A stretch of DNA of 64,000 nucleotides from JBGSYN01 sp041750975 (GCA_041750975.1 JBGSYN010000131.1:9425-73424), one strand, 5' to 3'; shown: positions 43,049 to 52,089, counted from the stretch's first letter. Made by a program: numbers and translations. The notes: generated by a model from the letters alone, not told the origin.

Positions 43049-44569
43049 TTGGCCCGAAACGTCCTCCTCATCGTTGCCGACCAATGGCGCGGCGACTGCC
43101 TGAAACAGACCGGACATCCGTTGCTCGATCTCCCGAACCTCGAGCGGCTGAGTGCGATGGGCACGACTTTCCGGCGCCACTATGTGCAGTGCGTGCCTTG
43201 CGGACCGGCGCGCTGCACTCTGCATACCGGCACCTATCTCATGAACCACCGGGCCGTGCGCAATTCGACGCCGCTCAACAGCGACTGGAGCAATCTGGCG
43301 CTGGAGGTTAGGAAGGGCGGACACGAGCCGGCCCTGGTCGGCTACACGACGACGACACCCGATCCACGAAAAGTCCATCCCAACGATCCGCGGTTTCGGG
43401 TCATGGGCGATCTGATGGAGGGCTGGCGCGAGGTCACGTCGTTCTCGCCCGGCAAGGCGCCCTTCGTTGCCAACATGATCCACGCAGGTAGCGGCGACCT
43501 TATCCCGGATGAGCGGTTCTGGTGGCCGAAGGAAGGCCCGAATGGCCCGACTGTGGCGCCGAGCCGTCTCGCCAAGGATCTTACCGACACGGCTTGGCTC
43601 ACCGAATGCGGGCTACGCTACCTGATGGGCCGGCAGGGAGCGCCTTTTTTCCTGCATCTGGGGTTTTACCGGCCGCATCCGCCCTTTATCGCAGCCGAAC
43701 CGTATAACGGCCTGTTCGATCCGGCGGACGTGCCGGCACCCCGCTGGGCGGCGAGCCTTGCAGCCGAGGGCAAGCAGCATCCTCTTCTGGGCTACTATCT
43801 CCAAACCAACCCGAACCATATGTACTTTCATGGTGCGGAGGGGCTTGCGGCGGAGCTGGACGAGCCTGCCGTGCGCCTGATGCGGGCCGCCTATCTCGGC
43901 ATGATCAAGGAGATCGACGACCATCTCGGGCGGGTCTTCGACTGGCTCGACACCTCCGGTCAATGGGATGACACGCTCGTCATTTTCACTAGCGATCATG
44001 GCGAGCAGCTGGGCGATCATCACCTTTGCGGCAAACTCGGTTATTTTGACGAAAGCTTCCACATTCCGCTGATCGTCAGCGATCCGAAGGCCCGGGCGCA
44101 TGGTGGGCGGATGGTCGACGCCTTCAGCGAGCAAGTCGACGTCATGCCGACCATTCTGGACTGGCTTGGCCTCGACGTGCCGAGACAATGTGACGGCTAC
44201 TTGCTGCTACCTTGGTGCCATGGCGAGACGCCGGCCGATTGGCGCCGCGAGGTCCATTACGAGCTGGACTTCCGGGAGGTTGCAAGCGAGCTGCCGCAGC
44301 AGGCCTTGGGGCTCGAGATCGACGATTGCTGCCTCGCCGTGATCCAGGACGAGGCCTATAAATACGTCCATTTCGCAGGCCTGCCGCCGCTTTTCTTCGA
44401 TCTCAACCGAGACCCGCACCAGTTTACCAATCTTGCCGCTGATCCGGCCTATCAAGGACCGATGCTGGCCTATGCGCAGAAAATGCTGTCCTGGCGGCTG
44501 CGCTACAATGATCGACGGTTCACGGGCATGGCGGCGAGCCCGGAAGGCTTGATCGAACGCCGCCGCTGA
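43049..44569 (+). CDS. Phosphonate monoester hydrolase / sulfatase family enzyme
   Basis: 506 residues from TTG 43049, preceded by AAGGAGA. NVLLIVADQWRGDC holds the first metal Asp. CGPARCTLHTG (Cys51-x-Pro-x-Arg) is the site that becomes formylglycine. YLMNHRAV, TTTPDPRKVHPNDPRFRVMGD and FTSDHGEQLGDHHL are shared specifically with phosphonate monoester hydrolases (Rhizobium/Burkholderia PMH), and the C-terminal YKYVHFAGLPPLFFDL segment agrees. Such enzymes are promiscuous for phosphonate monoesters, phosphodiesters and sulfate esters. No signal peptide is seen. It precedes the ugp operon, which fits release of phosphate from organic esters. Maturation needs a formylglycine-generating enzyme, not encoded here. 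Confidence 0.92.
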   Translation: MARNVLLIVADQWRGDCLKQTGHPLLDLPNLERLSAMGTTFRRHYVQCVPCGPARCTLHTGTYLMNHRAVRNSTPLNSDWSNLALEVRKGGHEPALVGYTTTTPDPRKVHPNDPRFRVMGDLMEGWREVTSFSPGKAPFVANMIHAGSGDLIPDERFWWPKEGPNGPTVAPSRLAKDLTDTAWLTECGLRYLMGRQGAPFFLHLGFYRPHPPFIAAEPYNGLFDPADVPAPRWAASLAAEGKQHPLLGYYLQTNPNHMYFHGAEGLAAELDEPAVRLMRAAYLGMIKEIDDHLGRVFDWLDTSGQWDDTLVIFTSDHGEQLGDHHLCGKLGYFDESFHIPLIVSDPKARAHGGRMVDAFSEQVDVMPTILDWLGLDVPRQCDGYLLLPWCHGETPADWRREVHYELDFREVASELPQQALGLEIDDCCLAVIQDEAYKYVHFAGLPPLFFDLNRDPHQFTNLAADPAYQGPMLAYAQKMLSWRLRYNDRRFTGMAASPEGLIERRR

Positions 44570-44584
44570 GCCGGCGTCGCCGAA

Positions 44585-44629
44585 CTGTCGCAAGGCTATC
44601 GCATTAATGTCGCTTTGGATGGCTACACT
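44585..44629 (+). promoter_or_regulatory. Candidate PHO box and -10 element upstream of ugpB
   Basis: Three 7-base direct repeats, CTGTCGC (44585-44591), CTATCGC (44596-44602) and ATGTCGC (44607-44613), are separated by 4-base spacers, the 11-base period of PhoB sites (consensus CTGTCAT). Exactly 10 bases after the third repeat comes TACACT (44624-44629), a -10 at the spacing known for Pho promoters, which lack a normal -35. It lies 38 bases before the ugpB start. The sixth position (G for A) departs from the consensus. Confidence 0.55.
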
Positions 44630-44667
44630 TCGGGCGTCGCCTATCCACGACCAGCAAGAAAGATAGC

Positions 44668-46038
44668 ATGACAACGCCCCAAGCATTCCGTTCGCTTATC
44701 CTCACCTCCGCCGCCGCAACCTGCCTCGTCATCGGCGCCTCGGCCGCCTTGGCCCAAGAGAAAATCACCATCAATTGGTGGCACGCCATGGATGGCGGTC
44801 TCGGCGAGGCTCTGACCGAAATCGTCGACCGCTTCAATGCCAGCCAGGATCGCTATGAGGTCGTCGAGACCTTCAAGGGCAACTACCGTGTGGTCTTGAA
44901 CAACACGATCGCCGCCTACCGCGCGGACGAGCATCCCCACATCTTTCAGAACAATGAGACGGGCGTCATCACGCTGATGCTCTCGGGTGCTATCGTGCCG
45001 GTGCACGGGATTCTTGAGGAGCACGACGTCGAGGTCGATCTCGACGCCTATCTGGCGCCGGTCGTCGACACCTACACCCGGGATGGCGAGTTGCTTGGCA
45101 TGCCGTTCAACAGCTCGACGCCGATCATGTATTACAATGCCGAGCTACTGCAGGCGGCGGGTTTCGAAGCGGGCCCAACTACCTGGCAGGACATGGAAAT
45201 GATGATCGACGCGGCCCAGGCCGCCGGGATCACCGGCGCCGATGGCGAGCCGGTCTGCGGCTACGCCTATTCCGGCGGCATGTGGGATAACGTCGAGAAC
45301 TGGATGTCGATCCACGACCAGCCTTACGCCTCGGGTGGCAACGGTCGGGATGGTCTCGATACCGAGCTGGTCTATGCCGATACCGAGCTGCTCGGCCACC
45401 AACAACGCCTCGCCCGTTGGCTCGAAGAAGGTAAGGCCGAGTTCGGTGCGGAGAGCCCGACCGACTGGTCATCGGCCTCCTTCACCAATTGGGGCAACGG
45501 CAACTGCCTGTTCTGGTCCGGCTCGACGGCAAGCCATGCCAGGGTCGAGGCGACGGCGCAGTTCGACTGGTCGGCGGTCCACTTTCCGCACGACCCCGAA
45601 GTCATCGAGGTGCCGCGCAACTCGACCATCGGCGGTGCGGCCCTCTATGCTCTCCAGGGTTTTTCCGACGAGGAATATGAAGGCATCGCCGAGTTCTTCC
45701 GGATGTTGACCTCGGTCGAGATCCAGAAGTTTTGGCACGAGAACACGGGTTATGTGCCGATCACCAAGGAAGCTTACGAGGAACTAGTCAAGGAAGGCTA
45801 CTATGAGGAGCATCCGACCTACGAGCTCGCTGTGAAACAGCTTTTGCGCGGCACACCCGGACCCAACAATCGGGTGCCCCGGATCGGGAATTTCGAGAAC
45901 GTCCGGATAGCACTCGAAGCCGAGCTCGAGAAGGTCTATTCCGGCGAGCAGGACGTCGAGACGGCGCTCGATAACGGCGTCCGTCGCGGCAATGAGATCC
46001 TGCGGCGCTTCGAACAGCAGAACCAAGGCAAGATGTAG
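44668..46038 (+). CDS. ugpB: sn-Glycerol-3-phosphate-type ABC binding protein
   Basis: 456 residues with a Sec signal peptide ending SAALAQ. KITINWWHAMDGGLGEALTEIVDRFNASQ and NNTIAAYRADEHPHIFQ follow UgpB of the family-1 binding proteins; MPFNSSTPIMYYNAEL and WSSASFTNWGNGNCLFWSG contribute pocket residues. It captures glycerol-3-phosphate or glycerophosphodiesters in the periplasm. It is the first gene of ugpB-A-E-C, downstream of a PHO-box-like site. Other family-1 sugars cannot be excluded, but the conserved NSSTP motif supports Ugp. Confidence 0.9.
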   Translation: MTTPQAFRSLILTSAAATCLVIGASAALAQEKITINWWHAMDGGLGEALTEIVDRFNASQDRYEVVETFKGNYRVVLNNTIAAYRADEHPHIFQNNETGVITLMLSGAIVPVHGILEEHDVEVDLDAYLAPVVDTYTRDGELLGMPFNSSTPIMYYNAELLQAAGFEAGPTTWQDMEMMIDAAQAAGITGADGEPVCGYAYSGGMWDNVENWMSIHDQPYASGGNGRDGLDTELVYADTELLGHQQRLARWLEEGKAEFGAESPTDWSSASFTNWGNGNCLFWSGSTASHARVEATAQFDWSAVHFPHDPEVIEVPRNSTIGGAALYALQGFSDEEYEGIAEFFRMLTSVEIQKFWHENTGYVPITKEAYEELVKEGYYEEHPTYELAVKQLLRGTPGPNNRVPRIGNFENVRIALEAELEKVYSGEQDVETALDNGVRRGNEILRRFEQQNQGKM

Positions 46039-46052
46039 GCTTTCGAGGCGAT

Positions 46053-46077
46053 GGCCCCTGCCTCGACGGCGGGGGCC
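46053..46077 (+). other. Stem-loop between ugpB and ugpA
   Basis: GGCCCCTGCC pairs with GGCGGGGGCC (one G-U) around TCGAC, 14 bases past the ugpB stop. Position and form match the stem-loops after two other binding-protein genes in the window. Confidence 0.7.
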
Positions 46078-46100
46078 GAGCCAGCGACCGGAGACTGCCT

Positions 46101-46988
46101 TTGCGCCGCGTGACCTATAATCACCAATTGCTGCCGGTCCTTTTCCTCGCACCCCAGCTTTTGATTCTTTCGTGGTTTTTCTTCTGGCCATCGGGCCAGG
46201 CCATCTATCAGGCTTTCACCATCTCCGACGCGTTCGGCGGAAACTCTCGCTTCATCTGGTTCGAGAATTTCGCGCGTGAGTTCCGCAGCCCCGAATACCA
46301 GAAGGCGGTTGGCGTCACGGTGGTCTTCTCGCTGGCAACGACGATCGTCGCCCTCGGCATGGGGCTCCTGTTCGCACTCGCGGTCGATAGGGTTATCCGC
46401 GGCAGCGGCGTCTACCGGGTCTTCGTCATCTGGCCCTATGCAGTGGCACCCGCAGTCGCCGGTGTGGTCTGGGTCTTCGCCCTCGACCCGCAAGCCGGCA
46501 TCGCCGCCTTCTGGCTCAAGCAGACTTTCGGGCTCGAGTGGGATCCGGATCTCAATCGCGTGCATGCCATGATCCTCGTCGTCCTCGCCTCCGCATGGAA
46601 GCAGATCAGCTACAATTTCGTCTTCTTCCTCGCAGGATTGCAGGCCATCCCCCGTGGCCTGATCGAGGCGGCGGCGATGGATGGGGCTGGACCCTTGCGC
46701 CGGATCCGCGATCTGCTGCTACCGCTGCTGGCCCCCACCACCTTCTTCCTCGTCATCATGAATATCGTCTACGCCTTCTTCGAGACCTTCGGCGTCGTCG
46801 CGGTGACGACCGGTGGCGGCCCCGGCGATTGGACCTCGATCATGGTCTACAAAGTCTTCAGGGACGGCTTTGTCGGGCTCGACTATGGCGCTTCGGCGGC
46901 GCAGTCGATCGTACTGATGGGCATCGTCGTGGCGCTGACGATCATTCAGTTCCGCTACATCGAACGCCGCGTCCACTATACGGGATGA
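46101..46988 (+). CDS. ugpA: Glycerol-3-phosphate-type ABC permease
   Basis: 295 residues from TTG 46101. Six membrane segments, beginning LLPVLFLAPQLLILSWFFFWP. The EAA loop that binds the ATPase is LIEAAAMDGAGPLRRI, and VTTGGGPGDWTSIMVYKVF is the typical late periplasmic turn of UgpA/MalF-type permeases. It forms the channel with UgpE, whose gene starts two bases downstream. Confidence 0.93.
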   Translation: MRRVTYNHQLLPVLFLAPQLLILSWFFFWPSGQAIYQAFTISDAFGGNSRFIWFENFAREFRSPEYQKAVGVTVVFSLATTIVALGMGLLFALAVDRVIRGSGVYRVFVIWPYAVAPAVAGVVWVFALDPQAGIAAFWLKQTFGLEWDPDLNRVHAMILVVLASAWKQISYNFVFFLAGLQAIPRGLIEAAAMDGAGPLRRIRDLLLPLLAPTTFFLVIMNIVYAFFETFGVVAVTTGGGPGDWTSIMVYKVFRDGFVGLDYGASAAQSIVLMGIVVALTIIQFRYIERRVHYTG

Positions 46989-46989
46989 G

Positions 46990-47889
46990 GTGATGGTCGA
47001 GCGTACGCGTGTTCTCGATCTCCTCACCCACGGGCTGATGCTCGTCGGCATCTTTCTGCTGATTTTTCCGGTCTATCTGGCGATCATCGCCGCGACCCAT
47101 GATGTCGACACGGTCAACCGGCTGCCGATGCCGCTGCTGCCGGGCGATGCGATCGTTGCCAATGTGACGGAAGCCTTTGTTAAGGGGGATCTGGCTCGCC
47201 AATTGTGGAACACCACGATCCAGGCAACAGGCATCGCCTTCGGCAAGATCGTCATTTCGGTGCTGTCTGCCTTCGCCATTGTCTTCTTCCGCTTTCCGTT
47301 CCGCATGGTCGCCTTCTGGCTCATCTTCATGAGCCTGATGCTGCCGATCGAGGTGCGGATCGTGCCGACCTATGAGGTTGCGGCCAATGCCATGACACCG
47401 CTCATCTGGATCGCCGGGCGGTTGGGCCTAGGTGCGGTGATCGACCTCGATGTCAAGGTGAGCCTCCTCAATTCCTATTGGGGGCTGATCCTGCCGATCA
47501 TCGCGTCCGCCACGGCGACGTTCCTGTTTCGCCAGTTCTTTCTTACCGTGCCGGACGAGTTGGTCGAGGCGGCCAAGATGGACGGTGCGGGGCCCTTGCG
47601 GTTTTTCTGGGATATTCTCCTGCCGCTCTCACGCACGACGATCGCAGCCTTGGGCGTCATCATGTTCCTGGTCGGCTGGAACCAGTTTCTCTGGCCGCTG
47701 CTGATTACAACCGAACCCGAATACATGACCGCCGTGGTCGGCCTCGCCCGCTTGATGCCCGGGCCGGATACGCTGCCCGAATGGAACGTGACGATGGCCG
47801 CAGCCCTCTTCGTCATGTTGCCGCCGGTGCTGGTCATCGCCTTGCTGCAACGGCTCTTCGTCAGGGGCCTTATCGCTTCCGAGAAATAG
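46990..47889 (+). CDS. ugpE: Glycerol-3-phosphate-type ABC permease
   Basis: 299 residues from GTG 46990, or 298 from ATG 46993. N-terminal helix LMLVGIFLLIFPVYLAIIAATH and five more follow the MalG/UgpE plan. The ATPase-contact loop is LVEAAKMDGAGPLRFFWDI. YWGLILPIIASATATFLFRQFF and LFVMLPPVLVIALLQRLFVRGL are conserved family segments. Partner of UgpA. Confidence 0.93.
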   Translation: MMVERTRVLDLLTHGLMLVGIFLLIFPVYLAIIAATHDVDTVNRLPMPLLPGDAIVANVTEAFVKGDLARQLWNTTIQATGIAFGKIVISVLSAFAIVFFRFPFRMVAFWLIFMSLMLPIEVRIVPTYEVAANAMTPLIWIAGRLGLGAVIDLDVKVSLLNSYWGLILPIIASATATFLFRQFFLTVPDELVEAAKMDGAGPLRFFWDILLPLSRTTIAALGVIMFLVGWNQFLWPLLITTEPEYMTAVVGLARLMPGPDTLPEWNVTMAAALFVMLPPVLVIALLQRLFVRGLIASEK

Positions 47890-47918
47890 GCCAACCACGG
47901 TTTTGGGAGACGCCCTCC

Positions 47919-49019
47919 ATGGCGCATGTAGAGATCCGCGACGTCCGCAAGACCTATGGCAAGACCGAGGTCGTCCACGGCCTCGACCTCGAGATCCAGG
48001 ATCGGGAGTTCATTGTCATCCTCGGACCGTCGGGTTGCGGTAAATCCACCCTGCTACGGATGATCGCCGGCCTCGAGGCGATCACCGGGGGCGAGATCCT
48101 GATCGATGGCCAGGTCGTCAACCGGCTGGAACCGCGTGAGCGCAGCTGCGCCATGGTGTTTCAGAATTACGCTCTCTACCCGCACATGACGGTGGCGGAG
48201 AATATCGGCTACGCGCTCAAGGTCGCGGGCGTCGCCCGAACCGAACGCGAGGCCCGGGTCAAGGAGGTCGCGACGACGATGCAGCTCGACGCCTATCTCG
48301 GCCGCAAGCCGGCTCAGCTCTCCGGCGGTCAGCGGCAGCGGGTGGCGATGGGCCGGGCCATCATCCGCGAGCCTAAGGTCTTTCTCTTCGACGAACCCCT
48401 GTCCAATCTCGATGCCATGCTGCGGGTGCAGATGCGGCTCGAGATTCGCCGCTTGCACCAGCGCCTGAATGCCACCTCGATCTTCGTCACGCATGATCAG
48501 GTGGAAGCCATGACCCTGGCCGATCGGCTGGTCGTCATGCGGGACGGCTGGATCGAGCAAGTGGGAAGGCCCGGCGAACTCTATCACAAGCCGGCCACAC
48601 GATTTGTCGCGAGCTTTATCGGCGCGCCGCCGATGAATCTGATCGAGCCGTCGAGCGATCCGGCCCTGCGCCCGCTGCTGCAGGCTGCCTCGTCGAGACT
48701 TGGTCCGAACAACGCGAGTTCCTGCGATTGGCGGCTCGGGCTGCGGCCTGAACATATTGGGCTGGTTGCGGCCGCCGATCATTTGCCGCGGGCGAGGCTC
48801 GAACTGGTCGAGGAGCTGGGTGACCGCAGGGTCTGTTATCTGAGCCTCGGCCAGCAGCCGGTGGTGGCGATTGCGGTTCCGGGGGCTTCGTTGACCCTCG
48901 GTGCGACCGTCGGTCTTCGGATCGATCCCGGAAACCTCCATATATTCGAGCCGTCGGGCAAGGTCGCCGCCGGGCCCGAGCCGGCGGAGACGGTCCGGTT
49001 CGCCAGCAAGGTTGCCTGA
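47919..49019 (+). CDS. ugpC: Glycerol-3-phosphate-type ABC ATPase
   Basis: 366 residues from ATG 47919; the frame is open far upstream but that part overlaps ugpE and is not coding. Walker A GPSGCGKSTLLRM, Q-loop MVFQNYALYPHMTVAENI, signature LSGGQRQRVAMGRAI and Walker B KVFLFDEPLSNLDAMLR are all intact. The C-terminal TOBE-like regulatory domain is recognisable by LRPEHIGLV. It powers UgpAE and belongs to the MsmK/UgpC/MalK group. Confidence 0.94.
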   Translation: MAHVEIRDVRKTYGKTEVVHGLDLEIQDREFIVILGPSGCGKSTLLRMIAGLEAITGGEILIDGQVVNRLEPRERSCAMVFQNYALYPHMTVAENIGYALKVAGVARTEREARVKEVATTMQLDAYLGRKPAQLSGGQRQRVAMGRAIIREPKVFLFDEPLSNLDAMLRVQMRLEIRRLHQRLNATSIFVTHDQVEAMTLADRLVVMRDGWIEQVGRPGELYHKPATRFVASFIGAPPMNLIEPSSDPALRPLLQAASSRLGPNNASSCDWRLGLRPEHIGLVAAADHLPRARLELVEELGDRRVCYLSLGQQPVVAIAVPGASLTLGATVGLRIDPGNLHIFEPSGKVAAGPEPAETVRFASKVA

Positions 49020-49031
49020 AGCGGGGCTCTT

Positions 49032-49071
49032 TCGAAAATTTCGATGCCGACTTATGATCGCTTGGCATCGA
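49032..49071. repeat. Two overlapping inverted repeats after ugpC
   Basis: TCGAAA-A-TTTCGA (49032-49044) overlaps TCGATGCC/GGCATCGA (49041-49071, 15-base loop). They fill the gap between ugpC and the PhyH gene. They could be a weak transcription stop or an operator for the next gene. Confidence 0.45.
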
Positions 49072-49088
49072 AGACTTCGGGAGGCAAC

Positions 49089-49904
49089 ATGGCCATCAGC
49101 CTGACAGCGGAACAATTGGGTGCTTATCGACGGGATGGGTTTCTCTGCCCGGTCGATGCGCTCAGCCCTGAGGAAGCTCGGGATTACCGCCAAAAACTCG
49201 AGGCGGCGGAGGCCGAGGCCGGTGAGCGCTTCGCCAAGGAGTTCCGGCACAAACCCTATCTTGTATTCGGTTGGGCCGACGAGCTGATAAAGCATCCACG
49301 GATCCTCGATGCGGTCGAAGGGATCATCGGTCCCGATATCCTTTGCTGGGAAGTCGCGATGTTTACCAAGCCCGCCCACAGCGACGGCTTCATCTCCTGG
49401 CATCAGGACATCACCTATTGGGGCCTCGAGGCCGAGGGCAATGTCGTCACCGCCTGGGTCGCCCTCTCGCCTAGCACGGTGGAAAGCGGCTGCATGCGCA
49501 TGGTGCCGGGAACCCACAAACGCGAAGTCGTGGCTCACCGCGATACATTCGCCGAGAAAAACATGCTGTCGCGCGGGCAGGAGATCGCGGTCGAGGTCGA
49601 GGAGGACAGGGCCGTCGATCTGGTGCTGGCGCCGGGGCAGATGTCGCTGCATCACGTCAAGATCTTCCACGGCTCGAACCCCAACCGGTCCGACGACCGC
49701 CGCATCGGCTTCGCGATCCGCTACATTCCCCCATCGCTGCACCAGACAACCGATGGTCAGGATAGCGCGCGGCTGGTTCGGGGCGAGGACCGCTTCGGCT
49801 ATTTCGAGCACGAGGAGCCCCCTGCAGACGACCTTTCGACGGCTGCCATCGCCAACCACGAACGCCTCTACGCGCAGAGACGCGCCATTCTCTTGCGCCA
49901 GTGA
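49089..49904 (+). CDS. Phytanoyl-CoA dioxygenase (PhyH) family Fe(II)/2-oxoglutarate oxygenase
   Basis: 271 residues. The iron-binding triad is visible: His105 and Asp107 in SWHQDITYWG and His194 in IFHGSNPNRS, with Arg200 as the likely 2-oxoglutarate ligand. It hydroxylates a small substrate using oxygen and 2-oxoglutarate. Some PhyH proteins (PhnY) oxidise aminoethylphosphonate, and its place after ugpBAEC and a phosphonate-ester hydrolase makes an organophosphorus substrate possible, though other PhyH members act on lipids and amino acids. Its stop overlaps the next start (GTGA). Confidence 0.92.
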   Translation: MAISLTAEQLGAYRRDGFLCPVDALSPEEARDYRQKLEAAEAEAGERFAKEFRHKPYLVFGWADELIKHPRILDAVEGIIGPDILCWEVAMFTKPAHSDGFISWHQDITYWGLEAEGNVVTAWVALSPSTVESGCMRMVPGTHKREVVAHRDTFAEKNMLSRGQEIAVEVEEDRAVDLVLAPGQMSLHHVKIFHGSNPNRSDDRRIGFAIRYIPPSLHQTTDGQDSARLVRGEDRFGYFEHEEPPADDLSTAAIANHERLYAQRRAILLRQ

Positions 49905-50347
49905 GAAAGATCCTCGTCGAAATCGGTGATGCGGCGACCTTCCGCAAAACCGTTGGCGAAACCGACGTCTATCTGTTCGCCGGCATCACCGGGGATTTCG
50001 CCCCCCAGCACGTCGATGAGGCGTTCATGGCGTCGTCGCCCTACGGCGCCCGTATCGCTCATGGCGTTCTGGTCCTGGGTTTCTCCTCGACCACGAGTTC
50101 CAAGATCGCGGCACTCGATCAGGCAAGGGGCGGCACCCTCATTCCGGTTTCGCTCGGTTATGATCGCGTCCGCTTCTTGGCGGGCGTGAAGATCGGCGAT
50201 ACTGTCGAGGTCAGTTACCGGGTCGAGGAAATCGATGAGGCGGCGAGCCGGACGCGGGCGGCCATCGAAATCCGCAATCAACGTCGCGATCTCGTCGCTG
50301 TTGCAACCCACATCATGAAATGGCTTGAGCCCGATGGCGGCAGCTGA
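49901..50347 (+). CDS. MaoC-like (R)-hydratase / dehydratase
   Basis: 148 residues from GTG 49901. Hot-dog fold with the hydratase motif AGITGDFAPQHVDEAF and RIAHGVLVLGF, which supply the catalytic Asp and His of PhaJ-type (R)-specific enoyl-CoA hydratases. It adds water to an enoyl-CoA or removes it. It is translationally coupled to the PhyH gene before it and overlaps hpt after it by 14 bases. The natural acyl substrate is unknown. Confidence 0.9.
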   Translation: MRKILVEIGDAATFRKTVGETDVYLFAGITGDFAPQHVDEAFMASSPYGARIAHGVLVLGFSSTTSSKIAALDQARGGTLIPVSLGYDRVRFLAGVKIGDTVEVSYRVEEIDEAASRTRAAIEIRNQRRDLVAVATHIMKWLEPDGGS

Positions 50348-50867
50348 GCAGCAGACCGAGATCCTCTTTTCGGCAGAGGAAGTGGCGACCCGGGTCGAGC
50401 AACTGGCGGTCGCCATCGCCGATACCGTGCCGCGCGACGTCATGATCTTAGGCCTGCTCAAGGGCTGCTTCGTCTTTGTCGCCGATCTCGTGCGGGCCCT
50501 GGATCGTCAGGGGATGGCGCCCTCGATCGAGTTTCTGCAGGTCTCGAGCTACGGTGCGGGCAAGGAGAGCTCGCGGACGATCCGGCTCAAAAGCGAAATC
50601 CCGACGAGCTTGAAGGGCCGCGACGTGCTGCTCGTCGACGATATCCAGGATACCGCACGGACACTTGTCTTTGCCCGCGATCTCCTGCAGGAGCAGGGGG
50701 CGGGGAAAGTCTGGAGTTGCGCTCTGCTCGACAAACCGAGCCGGCGTCAGATCGAATTCGAGGCCGACTTCGTTGGCTTTAGTATTCCCGATGTGTTCGT
50801 CGTCGGCTACGGCATCGACTACGCGGAAGGCTACCGGCATCTGCCGTTCATCGCCAAGATCGTTTGA
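50334..50867 (+). CDS. hpt: Hypoxanthine phosphoribosyltransferase
   Basis: 177 residues from ATG 50334; a TTG at 50325 is in frame. It makes IMP or GMP from the base and PRPP. The PRPP loop is LLVDDIQDTARTL (Asp102-Asp103). The usual Gly of DTGxTL is Ala108, a small change at a tightly packed position. LKGCFVFVADL, SSYGAGKESS and DFVGFSIPDVFVVGYG (base-binding and flexible-loop regions) are standard. A short palindrome ATCGCGGCGCGAT follows the stop (50871-50883). Confidence 0.93.
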   Translation: MAAAEQQTEILFSAEEVATRVEQLAVAIADTVPRDVMILGLLKGCFVFVADLVRALDRQGMAPSIEFLQVSSYGAGKESSRTIRLKSEIPTSLKGRDVLLVDDIQDTARTLVFARDLLQEQGAGKVWSCALLDKPSRRQIEFEADFVGFSIPDVFVVGYGIDYAEGYRHLPFIAKIV

Positions 50868-50970
50868 GCTATCGCGGCGCGATATGCAGCAGGTCGGATT
50901 TTGGAGTTGAACTTCCGATCGCCAATGGCCGTACCCCAATCATCGCTGATCACCTGAGCCGACCGATCCG

Positions 50971-52089
50971 ATGTTTCGAATGACCAAAGCCGTATTGCGC
51001 GGATTTGCCCGGATCGTGACGAAACCGGCGAAGGCTGTCGTCAGCCGTCGGGGCATTATCATCCAACCCTATCGCGGCTATGGCTCGAACCGGCAGATCT
51101 TCATGATCGGCCGCGTCATGCGTCAGCCGAGCCGGCTCGGCACGATGGGTGGGGACAGCGTTGGCGGCCAACTTGTCGAAGTCAGCCGGTGGGCGGCGAG
51201 AAGCGGGATCGCCCGGGTGCCTGTCCGGGTCGCCTTCTACGGCACGGAACAACTCGTTCATACGGACCGGGACGGCTATTTCCGCGTTCATCTGCAACCC
51301 ACGGCCCCGCTCGAGAGCAACCGGCTATGGCACGATATCGAGATCGAACTGCAGAAGCCCGAGCAGCTGAAGACGGTTGGCGAGATTTTCATCCCGCGCG
51401 AGCCCACGGATTTCGTCGTGATCAGCGATATCGACGACACCGTGATGCATACGGGGGTCGCCAACAAGATCAGGATGTTCTGGCGGCTCATCGGCAAGGG
51501 TGCCGAAAGCCGCGTCGCCATCCCGGGCATGCCCTCGTTCCTAAGGGCGCTCTACGAGGGACCGAGGGGCACCAATGCGATCCCGATGCTCTACGTTTCA
51601 AGGGCGCCTTGGGCGATCTATGACATCTTGGACGAGTTCTTCGCCCTCAACGAGTTTCCGGGCGAGCCATTGCTGTTTCTGAGGGAATGGGGTTTGACCC
51701 TGCAAAGCCCGCTGCCCCGCCGGTCGAAAAACCACAAGCTCGAGCTCATCAAGAACATGCTCGAACTCTATCACGACCTGCCTTTCGTGCTGATCGGGGA
51801 TAGCGGTCAGTCCGATCCCGAGATCTATGCCAAACTCGTGCATGACAATCCCGGCCGCGTCCGCGCCATCTATATTCGCAATGTCAGCAGCAAGAATGCG
51901 CGCCACGATGAGATCCGCATACTGGCGAAGGAAGTTCTTGCCGTCGGGAGTACCATGCTCCTGACTGCCGACACGGCCGAGATGGCGCGACATGCCCTCG
52001 AGCATGGACTGATCACCAAGGCCGCGGCGCAGGCGGTCAAACAAGAAGCGGACCTGACGATCGCCGCCGAGACCGATCTGGCGGCTTGA
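50971..52089 (+). CDS. App1-type phosphatidate phosphatase domain (DUF2183) protein
   Basis: 372 residues. The catalytic HAD-like signature VVISDIDDTVMHTG (DxDDT, near residue 152) and FVLIGDSGQSDPEIYAKLV (near residue 270) define the App1/DUF2183 family. The first 130 residues form the usual N-terminal beta domain (VRVAFYGTEQLVHTDRDGYF). Yeast App1 dephosphorylates phosphatidic acid; bacterial members are little studied. No signal peptide is evident. It is near a YegS-type lipid kinase gene (1.1 kb downstream), with which it could act in opposite directions on the same lipid. Confidence 0.9.
   Translation: MFRMTKAVLRGFARIVTKPAKAVVSRRGIIIQPYRGYGSNRQIFMIGRVMRQPSRLGTMGGDSVGGQLVEVSRWAARSGIARVPVRVAFYGTEQLVHTDRDGYFRVHLQPTAPLESNRLWHDIEIELQKPEQLKTVGEIFIPREPTDFVVISDIDDTVMHTGVANKIRMFWRLIGKGAESRVAIPGMPSFLRALYEGPRGTNAIPMLYVSRAPWAIYDILDEFFALNEFPGEPLLFLREWGLTLQSPLPRRSKNHKLELIKNMLELYHDLPFVLIGDSGQSDPEIYAKLVHDNPGRVRAIYIRNVSSKNARHDEIRILAKEVLAVGSTMLLTADTAEMARHALEHGLITKAAAQAVKQEADLTIAAETDLAA

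Noticed and set aside
48054..49859. A 601-codon open frame on the minus strand opposite ugpC and PhyH
   Set aside because: It is an antisense shadow of two strongly recognised genes; the predicted protein has no domain text and high GC makes such frames common.
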